Source of the DNA: Distichodus sexfasciatus | Lineage: Eukaryota; Chordata; Actinopteri; Characiformes; Distichodontidae | Assembly (NCBI GenBank): GCA_032718565.1 | Contig: JAVGVS010000025.1 | Span: forward strand, 3,271,520-3,335,519 | Length of the DNA stretch: 64,000 bases | Reading direction: 5' to 3' | Shown here: in pieces, positions 12,387 through 24,300 of the stretch | How positions within the stretch are numbered: the first letter of the stretch is position 1 | Layout: every line of letters begins with the position of its first letter | Notes under the pieces: generated by a model | The model's database searches: none | Seen by the model: the letters and a program-made list of their open reading frames with translations, nothing else | What the model was told of the DNA's origin: nothing | Translations under genes and position numbers: made by a program

Positions 12387-15300
12387 ACATTTTCATATTC
12401 TCACACTAGGCCCTTGTGCCAGCCACCTCTGAGAGAGAAGAACGGATGACAGATGTCGTTTCACCCCTCCCTGCTCTCTCTTTCTTTTCCAGTCAGCCAA
12501 AGTTGATTTGTGTGCATGTGCGTGCGTGTGCGCCCGCTTGTGTGAGTGTGTGTGTGTGAGAGAGCGAGTGAATGAAATATGTCAAATTGAGGAGGAGATT
12601 GACCCTGCAGCCAACAGCCGTGTTAATATTTGTTTGGGCAGACGAGAGTTGCTGTCCCGAAATGGAGAGAAGGATGGGCAGTGTGGAAAAAGAGAGAGAG
12701 AGAGTTGGAGAGAAAGAGAAAGAACGAGAGAGGAAGGTCGGGAGGAATATAGAGTGGCATCGTGCTGAGGGGCTCCATATGTCCGTAGTATTGGGTGGCG
12801 AAGGCAGCTTATGAAAGGCAGCGGGTCGGGGAGTCCGAGAGCACAAACACTCGGTCAAGTGGAATGGGAGAGTTGGAGGGAAAACAATATGGGGCCTGTC
12901 GGAGCTCCTGCCAAAAACGCTTTTGGGTTTAACCCTTTATCCTGATCACAGAGTTTCCTGAGTCTCTTCCCCCTCTTCTTCTCCCCGCTGCTCACATGTT
13001 CTCCTCTTTTACCACTCATTACATGTGACGGCGTGAGCAGAAACCTTGGGGTATTTGTTTTAACGGTGCGTTATTTAAATGTAGTAAATGGGGAGCCGGT
13101 GGGTCTATAGGAACAGCTGTTACGTGTTACCATAATGACCCACATTTGGCCAACGGTCATACAAATCCGTCCAATTTCCCTTTATTACAGTAATCCATAT
13201 AGACTAATCCACAGCCATATGCAGTGGTCTGCTCAGGGTTCCGGCTTCATGGACGGTTTGTGCAACAGATGGAGAAACCGGACCCGGATGATGTGGTTCA
13301 GTTTTTTCTAGATTTTGGTACCACTTTCATGGAGTCATTTCCACTTTTGGGGGCCATGCTTGAGGGCAGTGAGAGACCCTCTCTGTCAGTAGTAGTTGGG
13401 CTAATAATGGATTTTAATGAGCAAGACTGGTTTGTTAAAGCTCCGGGAAAAAAATAAGAGACCACTTTATTCGTTTTACAGTTTGGGGCTGTGTGTCTGT
13501 GTAAAATATACCTCAATGTTCTTTTATAACTTTACTACGCTTTTTTCAAACTTCCAAACATTTTTGGAGTAAATTATCTTATCTATTATCTTATTATCTT
13601 ATGATCTTAGTCTAACCTGGAAGTTAAACTACACATGTATTATTTTTCAGTGATGTCGTTATAAGAATATGGTCCACAAGTCCACAGTATCCTCACTTGC
13701 TGAGGTCTGTTTCCTCTAATCAGCAAATTGAATCAGGTGTAAAGGTGTTGGAATATAACACATGGAATTGCTGCTATAAAAACAGGATTGCAGTTATATA
13801 TTAAAATATTTTTCACAAACCTGCAACTACAGTAGCTCATAAAAGAATAGAAACCTGAACATTTTACGCTCACAACCATGTAGTGCAACGTCAGTAAAAA
13901 GAAGAAAGTGATGTGGTCTCTTATTTTTTTCCCAGAGCTGTATATATCAGCCAACTTGTTCTTTTGTTTTTCTCCAGCAACCTACAACACAAAGAGTTTC
14001 ACAATTATTTGTTAGGGCGGCACAGTGGTTAGCGCTGCCGCCTCACAGCAAGATAGTCCTGGTTTCGATCCCCGGGGTTTGCCGTAGGGCCTTTCTATGT
14101 GCAGTTTGCATGCTCTCCCCGTGTTCACATGGGATTCCTCCCACAGTCCAAAAGCATGCAGTACAGGTTGATTGGTGATTCTAAATTGGCTCCATAGGAT
14201 GTGACTGAGCCTGTGTGAGTGCGTGGGAGTGTGTGTGTTCCCTGCGGTGGGTTGGTGCACACCTTGCGTCCATGGTCCCGGGATAGGCTCCGGCCCCCGC
14301 GACCCCGATAGGCATTAAGCGGTTCGGAAAATGAAATGAAAATTATTTATGCTTTTTTTTTTTCAAGCTTAAACATAACATCACATAATGGAGCCAAAAA
14401 ATAAAGTGAATTTGTACTTTGAACAAACATACAACAAAATATAATTTAGTTTTATAAATAAGCATCAAATGTATTAAAAACAGAGGATGTAGAGACAAAA
14501 TATGCAGTGACAACTTTCATAACATGGTTGAAGAGCCAATCTTCTCTCTTTCCATTTATATTTATTATTAACTGTTATAAGCATGTCTGGAAAAGTGTTA
14601 TTTAAGCCTTTTGGTTTCTAATGCAGTGCTGTATGAATTGTAACTGTCTGCCTCTCTTTTTTTGCAGAAAATGTTTCTGAAAAAGAACTGCGTTGGGAAA
14701 ACAAGGACCATCAAGATCAGGGTGAGTATTATTCAGCATTAATACCATCTCTGTTGATTGAAGTCTATTAATACTAATCCTCTAATCGGATTTCATTAAT
14801 AGTATAACCTCATGTAACAATTGCAATTAAGACTCTTTCCATCACGGACATTACGTTCTACTTTCCGTTTATTTTTATAATCAAAATAGGTGTTCATCAA
14901 GTCGTCATTTTTGTCATCAACGTTGCTCTGTTGTAAGTTGTTTCCATGTTGCTACCGTTAAGCCACTGGCCCCGAAAAGCATGGCAGATGAAACCTGGGC
15001 GTTTCTCTCTCAGTGCCTGTGCCAGTCGAGAAGAACCGAGCAGCACGCTTAAAGCAAATGACGTCACTTTCGGCTTGGCACAAAGTGCTGTTTCTCCTCC
15101 AGATCCCTACCAAGCGCGGCACAGGCACATTGCACACATTTGCAAACGTGGAGGTTGTAGCTACTGGCGTCAGAGGAAGGAGTCAGGAACACACACACAC
15201 ACGCACATTGTCATCTGGAGCGTAGTTTGCTTGAACAAAGGTCAAATAAACAGCCATGTTGGGGACTCAGCCCTTCCTTTGAATGTTTTAGATCTCCAGT

Positions 15301-18300
15301 TTGAGTTTCTGGAGTTAACTCACAGCCGTTTCACTTCCTGCTAATCAGCTTAAAGCATAATTGTTGCATAATAGGCTTTTCCCCTCTGCACATCCAAGAA
15401 CCTTCATTTCATCTACTAGGGATCACATGTCGCTTTTATTCGATTAAGGTGAAGAAGAAAAGTGGAACAAGTGATGGAGAGAGCCTTGGTGTGTGTGTGT
15501 GTGTGTGTGTGTGCCTATTGGATGAAGTCATTTTCCATTTATAGAGTGCCTGCTGTTGTAGGGTCTGTGATCTACAGAGAGAGAGAGGGAGAGATGTTTA
15601 TTTGACCATCTTTTTATTCCTTTTCTTTTCTCACCTTTTCATATTGTTAGCCTTTTAAAAACATAATTCTGAAGTCCAGGTCTCATCCATCTTTCACTCT
15701 CCATCTACTCCCTTCGTTTTCCTCCTCCTCCTCATTCTCTGTCACCTCCATGTTCTTCGTACTCTTTACCCACCAAGTACGGGGGCCCCCCTCGCTTTCT
15801 CTCTCTCTGTTTCCTCTCGTTTGCTCCCTGCATCTCTCGTTCTTTTTCCTGGCTGGGCTCCAGGTGAAAGTGGGGAGGAGAGGGTATAGCGGTTACCAGG
15901 GGGCCCATTAGGGGAGAGCAGCAATTGTCATGGGGGGTACTGCAGAGCGCGTGTTTAGAGGGAGTTGTAAAGGCTGAGCGCTGGCGCGCGTGAGCGAGAT
16001 GGTGAAAGGAAGAAAGGAAGGAGGGAGGAAGAAGCTCGGAGCAGGAATCGGCGCAGACAAACAAACCCGCTGCTGGCGCTGAGGCCGGGATCAGGCTTGT
16101 TGACGATGCAGATGTGAAGGGTGGAGGGGTGACTCCTTTCCCATGGCCAGGGAGAGAGTATAAAGGATGTTTTTGTGAAAGTATTACCGTGATTCGTGCA
16201 GTGCCATGCATATAGTTGAGGGGAAAAAAGAGAATTTTCTCGAGAGCCAAGTGGCAAAGGCTCGAGGCTTTTTTCTCAGTAGCTACAGCTGTGTGTAATT
16301 AAAGGCTGAAATGATTCATTGAGTAAACCGATTACAAGGATCTTAAATGTAAATTCTTCACATCGAAACTTTAATTAATCCAGATGTCTTTTAACGGCTA
16401 CCTGGGTTTGGCATGGATGAGTCGGAGGATGGAGGATAGAGCTTTGATGTGGTTAGATACTTAGCTAATAGCTTGGTTGTAGCTTAGCTGCTATTGAAAA
16501 GCTACAGTTAAAAGTTCATGGTCAGGTAAAGGTGCTCATAAGTAAAACACGTTAATGTTTGCTTTTTATTTCCTACCCAGGTTCATCTTCTGCAGTGGCA
16601 CTCAGACATGGTTCAATGATTTAACAGTCCAAACCCAGCTTGCATATGTGATATATTAGCCAGTGTCACATTTTGATGGTCAGGGAGTAAGGAAAATGAA
16701 AAAGCAACATGTTCTGGTATACAGAAGTTTATAAATGATTAGAACATTATGACTTCCCACATTATATTGAGTTGGTCTATAGCTACACAGCCCGATACGT
16801 AACCACCTGCAATGCACTGTTCTGACACCTTTCTGTTGGAACCAGCATTAACATAGTCAGCAGTTTGAGCTACAGTAGCTCTTATATTGGTTCTAGAGGT
16901 CGACTGATATTGTTTTTTTCAGGATCGATATCAGTACCGATTATTGCTAGTTTATGGGACCGATAACTGGTATTTGAAACCGATATGCAAAACAATAAAG
17001 AAAATGTCAACATTTTGAATTTTACCAACTGAACTCTCCTCTTCTCATTCTCGGAGCTTCACACCGCGCTTGTGTGTGAGTGACAACGAGGCTTCAGTGT
17101 TGATCACAGAGACTGTTGTGGGCGGGACATTAAATGAAGCAGCGATTCGAGAGCAGACGTCACAGAGAGAAGGAGACGGCAGTGGAGCCACAGTAGCACA
17201 CCTTGTAATTACTTAATATCGGTGATGGTCAAAATGAAACACTGATACCAATAATTGTCAAAATGTCTAATATCGGCCCCTGGTAATCTGCCGACCTATA
17301 ATTGGTTCACCAGTTTTTCCTTCCTTGCACCACTTTTGGTAGCTCCTGACCACTACAGAGCGGGAACATTGCACAAGAGCTGCAGCTTTGGTGATGCTCT
17401 GACCCAGCCGTCTGGCTATCACAATTTGGCCCTCTTCAAAGTCGCTCAAACCTGTACAGTATCCCATTTGAAATGCTTCCAACACATCAACTTCAAGGAC
17501 AAAATGTTCTAATGTAGTGTATCCCACTCACTGCCATGTGGCGTGATCAATATTATTCACTTGACCTGGTTATAATGTTCTGTCTGGCTATTTATTATTA
17601 TCGGGAAAAATCTGCAGTTAAACCATGAAGTAGTAGCCAAATAAATCCTGTGGAACAACAAAACTGTTGGTGCAGAGTTCACGCCTTGCAGCAAGCATTT
17701 CACTGATACTGTAAACTTTTGGTTTATGAAGCCTAAATATCTGATTAAAAATCTAAAATGGACTAGCAAATATACGTATCAATATTTTCCACATTTACTC
17801 ACTCAGCAGGATCTTGTTTTTGAAGTTGAAAGGGAAGTTAAGTGAGGGACTCGCTATGTTCACAGATGATGAAGGCCCCAGTGTTTCGGGGTTGACCACA
17901 TCTGTGCAGTAAAGGCCCCGGTCCCTCCCTGTGATTGGGCGATCATACATGAGGGATATTCCTGACTGAAAGAATGAGCACATCGCCTCTCACACAGAGC
18001 GGGGCTGGAGAAAGTGCTGCATCGCTGCCAAATCACACAAAACCATTTCCTGTAAGGGAGAGAGGGGGTTTAGTGCAGCTAATTTTAGAAGCAGCCCCTT
18101 GGCCCAGGAAAGCAGAAGGAGAAGAAGTTTTGCACTGGACCGCTTGGCTGAGATGAAAGGCTTTCGTTCAGGATATATGGAAAAGACTCGCCTGCTTTTA
18201 CTGATTTGTTTGGCAAGCCGTTTGTCACGTACGCCTCAATTAAACCCAGGGAATGTTTTCTTCACTTGGCGAGGAGTATAGTCATGGCAAGGAGTATAGG

Positions 18301-20384
18301 TTTTATTTGGCAGTTCATTTTGGAGTGGGACGTCTAATCCCTTATCAGCTGTTTTAAAAAATCCCTGCTGGTTCCTTGATGACAAGTAGGAAACAGCACC
18401 AAAAAAGAAGAATATTATGCATTTAGTTGGTTTAAGTGTAGAAATTAATGTTTAAAATGACAAAGTTGGGCAGTTCTTGCACAACTGATTCAACTCATGA
18501 TTGACCAGATCATTTCTTGAGTTAAAGGGATTAGCTAATTGTCTAACAGTGTAAATAAATGGATGTTATGTTTGATTTTTGTAGGTAAGTGACCCTAAAA
18601 AAAACAGAACTCTGGGTCCTCCCTGAAAATTTAAACAGCATTCTTATGTGTATGCAGAAATTCCGGAATGCATTAGAACTGAAGTTTGTGCAGGTGGTGT
18701 TAAAGGGGAAAAAAACCAAGCGAATGTGAGATCATGACTGCAGACCCTGCTATTTTCGTAGCTGGGGCATTAGTCTGCAAAGAGAATCCATAGTGCATCA
18801 AGGAGCCAAGAACGCATTACTGCTTTCCACATACAAACAACTTTCTGTCTTTTCACCTGTCTGTCTGTCTATTCATTTAACATACTGTATTATATATGGA
18901 TGTGTGAATGAGCAGACAGACTTTATCTTACGTTTTGCCATGTGGAAAGCAATAGATTCAGCCATTTATTCATTTATTATCCCAACTGCTTAATCCCCAC
19001 TGGGGTCGCGGGGGGACCGGAGCCTATCCTGGGAACTTGCGGGCGCAAGGTGGGGACCAGCCCTGGGCAGGCGCCAACACACTGGGGCCCTCACAATCAC
19101 ACTCTCACTCACACCTTACGGGGCCAATTTAGACTTGCCAATAAACCCACACGAACGAGGAGAGAGCATGCAAACTCCAAACATTAAGACCCTACGGCCG
19201 ACCTTCTCGCTGTGAGGCGGCAGCGTTAACCACTGCGCCACTGTACCGTCCGAAAGCAATAGATTTTCACCACAAATGGAATGGGCCTTCCAAAAACACT
19301 GTGAGGTGATATATGACAGTTGCTATTTGTTTGACTCTGTCATGCTATTCATCTTTTGGAAACTCCAGGCTCTGGAACTACTGTCCCATTTTAACACTTA
19401 GCTGAGTGATTCATTAGCATTTTTGGCATGTTCTGTAATTTTCAAGATACGAAAAAATAAGACAGATTGTTGACTTCTAAATTTGGAACACACACAATAT
19501 CTACACCTGCTCTTAAAACAGGTGATCGTCTGGACTGGTCAGTAATTAGCAGATGTGGACAGTACCAAAGTAAAAACATTTGACTACTGTACTTAAGTAT
19601 CTGAACTCGAGTATCTTTACTTCATTTCAGTATTTGAGTTTGTTGTTTTTTTTTTGGAAACGTATGACTTTTTTGTGTACTACATTTAATAGACACTGCA
19701 CTTATATGAAGGCTATCAGTTCTCGTACTTTGATGCATATCATTTTCTATAATGCCAAAGCCTATATTGTGTTGGTCATATGAGAACAAGAATCACAGAA
19801 GTCGTCCTTCACCCATCAGTCCAAATCAAAATGTGTGCTGCGCGTTTAAACGGCCCGGTTGGTGGTTGTGAATTTAGCAGAAAATCAAGCTAAAGACTCC
19901 ACACCACTGCACCCATGGAGTTCCATGTTTGGGACTGCTGAGATGATCAACAGGCCATATCATTTTATCAGTAGCTTGATGAAACGACATCAGCCTTCAT
20001 CAGTAGGTGGTTTCGGAATCATCACGTTCTCAAAAAGTTTGGTGGCAACACTGTCCAGACTCTTTGGGGTCATATGATCATTGAAAGTCCTTTGCCATGG
20101 TTGTACTGATTGTAAATCTGTTGTGTGTTGATGGCTATTGCCAAAATCACTAAAAGCAGGATATGTCTTATTCTCTGAGGTAGAATATTTGAAAACTTTC
20201 CTTTGCTTTTGTTGCCTCTTTAGCTTTTCATCCTTCATCTTGTCTTTTTCCTGTGCAGAACTTGAGCGGCAGTCGTCACGCTCCCAGATACTCCTACGAC
20301 CCGTCCATCTTTGCCTTTCGCTCTCTCAGCACGGCTCCGCCTTGCAGCCCGTTGATGTCCAGCGACGAGCCTCCTTGCACTTGA
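10514..20384 (+). CDS. Unidentified acidic Ser/Pro-rich protein, C-terminal four exons
   Basis: Four exons splice in one open frame: 10514-10595, 11443-11927, 14668-14721 and 20259-20384 (stop TGA 20382-20384), about 248 residues in total. The first is acidic (HGSEEGGESEDSEEENQEL) and has no start codon, so the N-terminal part lies upstream and was not found. The second, GC-rich, holds LSPAHLRRLRLILEPALDRH, an acidic Ser cluster (SSASSDEEVKDL) and an Ala/Thr run. The third is a basic 18-residue exon (KMFLKKNCVGKTRTIKIR). The last has YSYDPSIFAF and ends SSDEPPCT. An alternative donor at 11939 would add VGMQ in frame. I see no catalytic domain or membrane segment and cannot name the family. 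Phase matching at all three junctions and residue bias support real coding sequence; the function is unknown. Confidence 0.75.
10619..10644. repeat. (TG)n microsatellite just after an exon
   Basis: It starts 24 bases after the donor of exon 10514-10595, so the intron 5' end is TG-rich. Confidence 0.9.
10668..10722. mobile_element. Tc1-like transposon end fragment
   Basis: Contains 'accgatcagccataacatta' followed by 'cctctggcaggtgaagt', the terminal sequence I associate with a common fish Tc1/mariner-type transposon. Only the end remains; a MITE follows directly. Confidence 0.65.
10725..11102. mobile_element. MITE with TAGGGATGCAC ends
   Basis: The left end is tagggatgcacgatatggg and the right end finishes atttttgtgcatcgcta, an inverted match with a few differences. 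The interior repeats 'ccgatgtc..gat' motifs. The flanks (attgacac and atcaacat) agree at only 5 of 8 positions, so the target duplication is uncertain. It lies in the first intron of the unidentified gene. Confidence 0.75.
11928..13437. other. Intron sequence of the unidentified gene
   Basis: Contains a half MITE beginning near 12170 ('taggggtggggagg'), a CA microsatellite at 12353-12389 and a GA-rich stretch at 12660-12740. A + frame at 13224-13457 (77 codons) looks protein-like in composition but matches nothing I know and runs into the left end of the next MITE; I do not call it a gene. Confidence 0.5.
12353..12389. repeat. (CA)n microsatellite
   Basis: About 18 CA units with one interruption. 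Confidence 0.9.
13438..13940. mobile_element. Tc1/mariner-type MITE, 503 bp, with 28-bp inverted ends
   Basis: The left end reads aagctccgggaaaaaaataa and continues gagaccac. The reverse complement of the right end is cagctctgggaaaaaaataa then gagaccac, differing at only two positions. A TA dinucleotide flanks each side (13436-13437 and 13941-13942), as expected for Tc1/mariner insertion. There is no internal transposase frame. Confidence 0.8.
14011..14348 (+). mobile_element. SINE-A (tRNA-like head, L2-like tail), nearly complete
   Basis: The head is gggcggcacagtggttagcg with a B-box-like 'ggtttcgatccc'. The middle has 'ctccccgtgttcacatggg' and 'cctcccacagtccaaaagca'. The tail 'gataggctccggcccc' to 'aaatgaaatgaa' resembles the 3' end of fish L2-clade LINEs, which probably supplied the reverse transcriptase. 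A possible duplication aattattt is at 14003-14010 and 14341-14348. Confidence 0.85.
14722..16737. other. Intron sequence of the unidentified gene, part 1
   Basis: No further exon found. Contains a TG microsatellite (15489-15513), a pyrimidine-rich stretch (about 15600-15850), and a locally CpG- and GC-richer block (about 15880-16130) that could be an alternative promoter, though no start site or splice pattern supports it. Near 16395-16530 is a weak copy of the repeat also seen at 24025 and 44262. Confidence 0.4.
15489..15513. repeat. (TG)n microsatellite
   Basis: About 12 TG units. Confidence 0.9.
16738..17590 (-). mobile_element. Tc1-like transposon relic with N-terminal transposase remnant
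   Basis: On the - strand at 17267-17527 an open frame contains LSDFEEGQIVIARRLGQSIT and AALVQCSRSVV, which match the helix-turn-helix DNA-binding start of Tc1/mariner transposases. The catalytic DDE part is not visible, so the element is internally deleted and dead. The outer ends keep 'gaacattatgac' and 'ggttataatgttc'. A MITE at 16894-17300 interrupts it. The related relic is at 44195-45025. Confidence 0.8.
16894..17300. mobile_element. hAT-type MITE nested in the Tc1-like relic
   Basis: Ends are tagaggtcgactgatat and, on the right, ctgccgacctata. The eight bases attggttc occur exactly on both sides (16886-16893 and 17301-17308), a perfect 8-bp target-site duplication. Removing the MITE and one copy of the duplication rejoins the host relic. 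Confidence 0.88.
17591..18958. other. Intron sequence of the unidentified gene, part 2
   Basis: No exon, RNA gene or recognisable repeat found in this stretch. Confidence 0.4.
18959..19251 (-). mobile_element. SINE-A with exact 14-bp target-site duplication
   Basis: Inverted relative to the copy at 14011: it begins with the L2-like tail and ends with the tRNA-like head (cgttaaccactgcgccactg). The 14 bases gaaagcaatagatt lie on both sides (18945-18958 and 19252-19265), the footprint of target-primed retrotransposition. The exact repeat suggests a fairly recent insertion. Confidence 0.92.
19548..19760. repeat. Dispersed fish repeat with 'GTACTTAAGTA' motifs
   Basis: Contains 'ctgtacttaagtatctga' and 'gagtatctttacttcattt', motifs I recall from a common fish non-autonomous DNA element. 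Only one end is clear; the rest is degraded. Confidence 0.5.
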
Positions 20385-22181
20385 AGAAAACGTTTGGAAA
20401 ATGCTTTGAAGGCAAAGACTAAAATGTTGTTTGAATCAAAATTTCCCACGCTAGGACAAAGACGTTATTACTGTCCTGGAACTTTTGAAGGACTGTAACC
20501 CAATCACCGTCCCTGTGTTGAGAGATGTTAATGAAACAGGAAATCTTAGACAGGGCAGAATGTACCGGAGGATGAGGGAGTTGAGCAATCTTGTCTTGTG
20601 CTGTCTCACCCTCTCTGGCTCTCTGACCACATCTCAGGAAATCCCTTAAAAACTTGTTACAACGGCAAGGCCACAAACACTGCACTAAACCACAAAAACG
20701 ACAGAGCCGTGACCAAAAGCTGCACTTTTGTTGACACAGTCCACAATTAAACCAGCATAATTTGGTCAATGGTTCTTTAACTTTGCCTCAAAACTGATGT
20801 TTCAGGGTTATACGTCTTGCATTAGCATTTAACTACACGCTTCCTTAACGTACACCTTCACAAACCTTCCGCAAGGCAGGATCATTACATTATAGGATCG
20901 TTGCTTAGGTCATTACACGTCATAGGATGCTATCAAATTGTGCTGCATTTTTTGTCTAATTAGAGATTTCCCATTCAAAGCTAGACCCCCACACTGTCCA
21001 AATTGGAGCTTTCTAACTAGCGTTGGACACCAGGACACCTCGAGCTGAGCTAGGACAGGATTTGTATATTACCTTTCAGTTGAAAGGATCTGTGTTTCAC
21101 TTAAGCACACAGAAGATTTTTAAAGGGACAAAATGATTACAGAATAAGAACATTCACCTGATAATCTCATCGATAGTTACGGATGGATGTGTCACCAGAT
21201 GATTAAGATCTGGTATCTGCCCTACAGCTTATTTAAAGTCTACTGCACCGAACAGTAAGTACGTCTAAAATGTTAAACAAATCATGGTACTGAAGTCGAG
21301 CCTCGTATGTAGCAGTGAGCATTGAATCTATTGTAAAGTGACAGGACTAAGATGGAATCCGACTCGTGTGTTTATCAGCCATTTTTCGTATATTAATCAC
21401 CAAAGTAAATAATTATCATTCTTGTAATTTACTTTATGTGTGTGCCCTGCGGTGTGTTGGCCCCCACCCAGGGTCGGTCTCCGCCTCACGCCCGTAAACC
21501 CAAGATAGGCTCCGGTCCCCCAGACCCCGATGGGGATTAAGCAGTTCAGAAAATGAAATGAAATCAAAATTTACTTTGTATGGGTCACACCTAGTCTTAG
21601 ATTAAACTAGTGCCAATGGTAATGCACTTTTGAAAATGACCCACAACTGTCCATCTTAAATCCCCTTCACGTTTGTGACTGAACTCTTCCAGTCTGATGA
21701 AAACAACGAACTTACTTAAGACAAAAACATGGAAAACAATGTTGAGTGCAGCTTCTTGCGTAAGTAACTGCATTATGTAAGATAGGTTGTGATGATCTAT
21801 GTACTGTATTGGAGAGCATTACTAGCCTTTTGCTGAATGTAGCCTGTTTGTAGACATCAATATGTTTGTAAATCATAGGAAACCTACAAGGAATTTTGCT
21901 TTTTGTAGTTATGGGTTCCACCTTTTATCCAGGCACCCTTTTAAAATTGATTCATGAGGAAATAAATATGATAAACACCTTCAGGTGGGGACAGTGCTGC
22001 TTATGCGTTACATTTAAAGGGCCGCTCCACTGAAAGACAATGTGGATATCAACAAGTTATTGATTGTGAGCTGTGTGAGAGTCTTTGGGTGGACTGACCC
22101 TTTGAAGAGCATCTTGTCCACATCTTTTTCTATATTCCATGCCTACAATGAGAGAAATAAATGTCTCTTAGCTGCAACAAA
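20385..22181 (+). other. Probable 3' UTR of the unidentified gene
   Basis: It follows the TGA stop at 20382-20384. AATAAA signals occur at 21961-21966 and 22156-22161, and transcription probably ends soon after one of them. A 3' fragment of SINE-A (about 21435-21562, 'gataggctccggtccccc') lies inside, so it may be exonised in the mature message. The end is inferred from the signals only. Confidence 0.5.
22156..22161 (+). terminator. Polyadenylation signal AATAAA
   Basis: Canonical hexamer about 1.77 kb after the stop of the unidentified gene; the other candidate is at 21961. Confidence 0.4.
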
Positions 22182-22381
22182 GTGGACTTTAATGCTTGTT
22201 TTCAATCCAAATCACATTATTTGCCTGTAACCCATTTCTTTGAATTGCCTTTCAAAACACTGCTGCTAACGTGCCCCTATCTGATAACTCTTTGCCCTGG
22301 TTTTGAAACATGAGCACACACTCTCTCCACAGCAGCCGTAGCAGCAGGGTTTGGCGCGGGAGACCAGTGGAGATGCGGTTT

Positions 22382-22440
<59 letters not shown>
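22382..22440. repeat. Compound (GT)n(GA)n microsatellite
   Basis: About nine GT units join directly to about 20 GA units, likely highly variable in length between individuals. Confidence 0.95.
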
Positions 22441-22444
<4 letters not shown>

Positions 22445-22721
22445 AGCTCTATATGTGGCCTTGTTGCTTGGGTCGAGGCCGACTCGGTGCTGCTGGGGGA
22501 GTTGAGGCGGCGGTCAGCGAGTCCTTCAGCTCTCACCCCAGGATCCAAAGAACGAGGCTCTGAGGGAGGTACACACTGCAGATTTGGACCAAACTGGTCT
22601 CCATGTCTAATGCTTGTACGTGATCGTGACTTCTATATTGTCCCTGTTTGTTTGGTTCACCGAGTTAATAATCTGGTCGGCTTTTACATTTACAGCATTT
22701 CACCACTGAAGTACTGATGCA

Positions 22722-22790
22722 CTGCTCCTGGGCGCTGCCAAAAGCTGGCCTTTGCTCCTTCACGGATGGGTCAGGTGCTACACCCCTGCT
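22722..22790 (+). mobile_element. SINE-B fragment
   Basis: Contains 'gctccttcacggatgggtca', the hallmark of the SINE-B body; head and tail are missing. Confidence 0.5.
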
Positions 22791-23819
22791 TTAAAAACAG
22801 AAGATTTTACAGGTACTTTGAACATGTTACATTAAACCCACTGCTGATTGGGACTAAATATGGTTTCATACGGTTAATTTAACAGGCATAATAAAAAGCT
22901 GACTGGATTTTGACTTCTCTGCTGAATAGGAGAACTATATTGAAATAGTCTCAGAGTGAGCCACGTCTCGCACATACCGCTGTTTGCTTATTCTACTAAA
23001 GCTGATAGTTGTGTATTTTACAAGTCTTGTGTTTGTCTGTCTGATATTGAGTAAGTTTTGTCTTTCTCTGCCTTTGTCCCTAATCATCTGGTGTTAGGGT
23101 TTCGTAGGATAAAATAATGTGGAAGTAATATGCTCAAGTCTGCCAGCAGGGTAATGTTTCAAACCCCCAGAGCTTCACAAGGCTTACAGTGTGGGCAGAT
23201 TCCACACGCCTGCCCTTGCCAGACCCCGAACAGAACGATAAGCAGAGTGTGTTTGTATGTGTGTGTGAGGGAGAGAAAGAGAGAGAGGCCCAAGGCTGAC
23301 GTCAGGCCACTGCAGCTCCGAGGGGGTCAGAGGAATGCTACAGTTAAGGTGGGAGGATGAGGCTTGATTAGGAGATTGTTTTGGAGAATGCAGTCAGACA
23401 AGTGTTAAAGTGAGATGTCAAAATAACAACTCTGTGACTCTTTCACACCAAGCATAAACGTTTTGAACACAGTCACTTTGCTCGTGATTATAACCTTATG
23501 CTTAAAGGAGACTTTTATGGCCTCTGTCCTTTTTGGAATATGCGTTGAATTACTGAATATTGACTTGTTGAAATTGTGTGCTTGGTGGGAGAAGGTTAAA
23601 AAGGACTAAGAAGTTATAGATAGATAGAGAGAGCGAGAGCTAAACAGATAGATAGAACTGTGCAATAATTTTGAGCCACACCTCATTTCTTCATATTTTA
23701 CCTCCAATAATCCACTTAAGTTTGATGTCTTGAGGAATAGTATTTGCATGTATGTTTGCATCTATAGTATCATTTTCCTTGCAGAATATCATGAAATTAA
23801 GGTAAACACGTTCGTGTTC
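22791..23819. other. Intergenic sequence between the convergent genes
   Basis: No gene found. There is a GA-rich patch at 23266-23290 and short GATA/GAGA tracts near 23615-23655. Confidence 0.4.
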
Positions 23820-23935
23820 TCGGGGAGCTCCGGTTTCCTCCCTCAGTCCAAATGCATGTGCTACAGGTTTGATTGTCCCAATTTGTCCCATAGGTGTGAG
23901 TCTGTGTGCTCTGCGGTGTGTTGGGACATAACTAC
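23820..23935 (+). mobile_element. SINE-A internal fragment
   Basis: Contains 'gagctccggtttcctccctc' and 'ctctgcggtgtgttggg', the middle of SINE-A without head or tail. Confidence 0.7.
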
Positions 23936-24024
23936 ATTTTTCAGTGTCATATCCTTAGTATTTCCAGTAACCTTTTTTGCACATTATTTTGCAGCACACA
24001 TACTAACAGGTATTTTTAACTAGT

Positions 24025-24300
24025 GGGTGTTCCTGATTGGTGCTGAACTGGCAGAAGTGGCATCTGAATGGCACACGCTTATTGCCTCACTGAGAGCTCC
24101 TGGCGGAGATGGAGTCAGAGGATGGAGTCCACTTTGGCCAAGATGGATGTGAGAAACTGTGGCTGTGAAACAGCTTGGATGTAGTTGGCTACTTTATATC
24201 TGTGGCTGGTTGTGTAGCTAACTACTATATTAACACAGTAACTGAGCTGTAACTAAGTATCTTGTAAAACTACAGTTTAAAAGTGGCTTCCCCAACGCTG
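24025..24300 (+). repeat. Unclassified dispersed repeat (related to 44262-44560)
   Basis: Shares 'cctgattggtg', 'ggcagaagtggcat', 'gatggagtccac' and 'tgtagctaac' in the same order with 44262-44560. A weaker copy may be at 16395-16530. The class is not determined. Confidence 0.5.

Noticed and set aside
15732..16250. 172-codon - strand frame
   Set aside because: Low-complexity Ser/Pro/Arg-rich translation of a pyrimidine-rich tract; no splice or family support.
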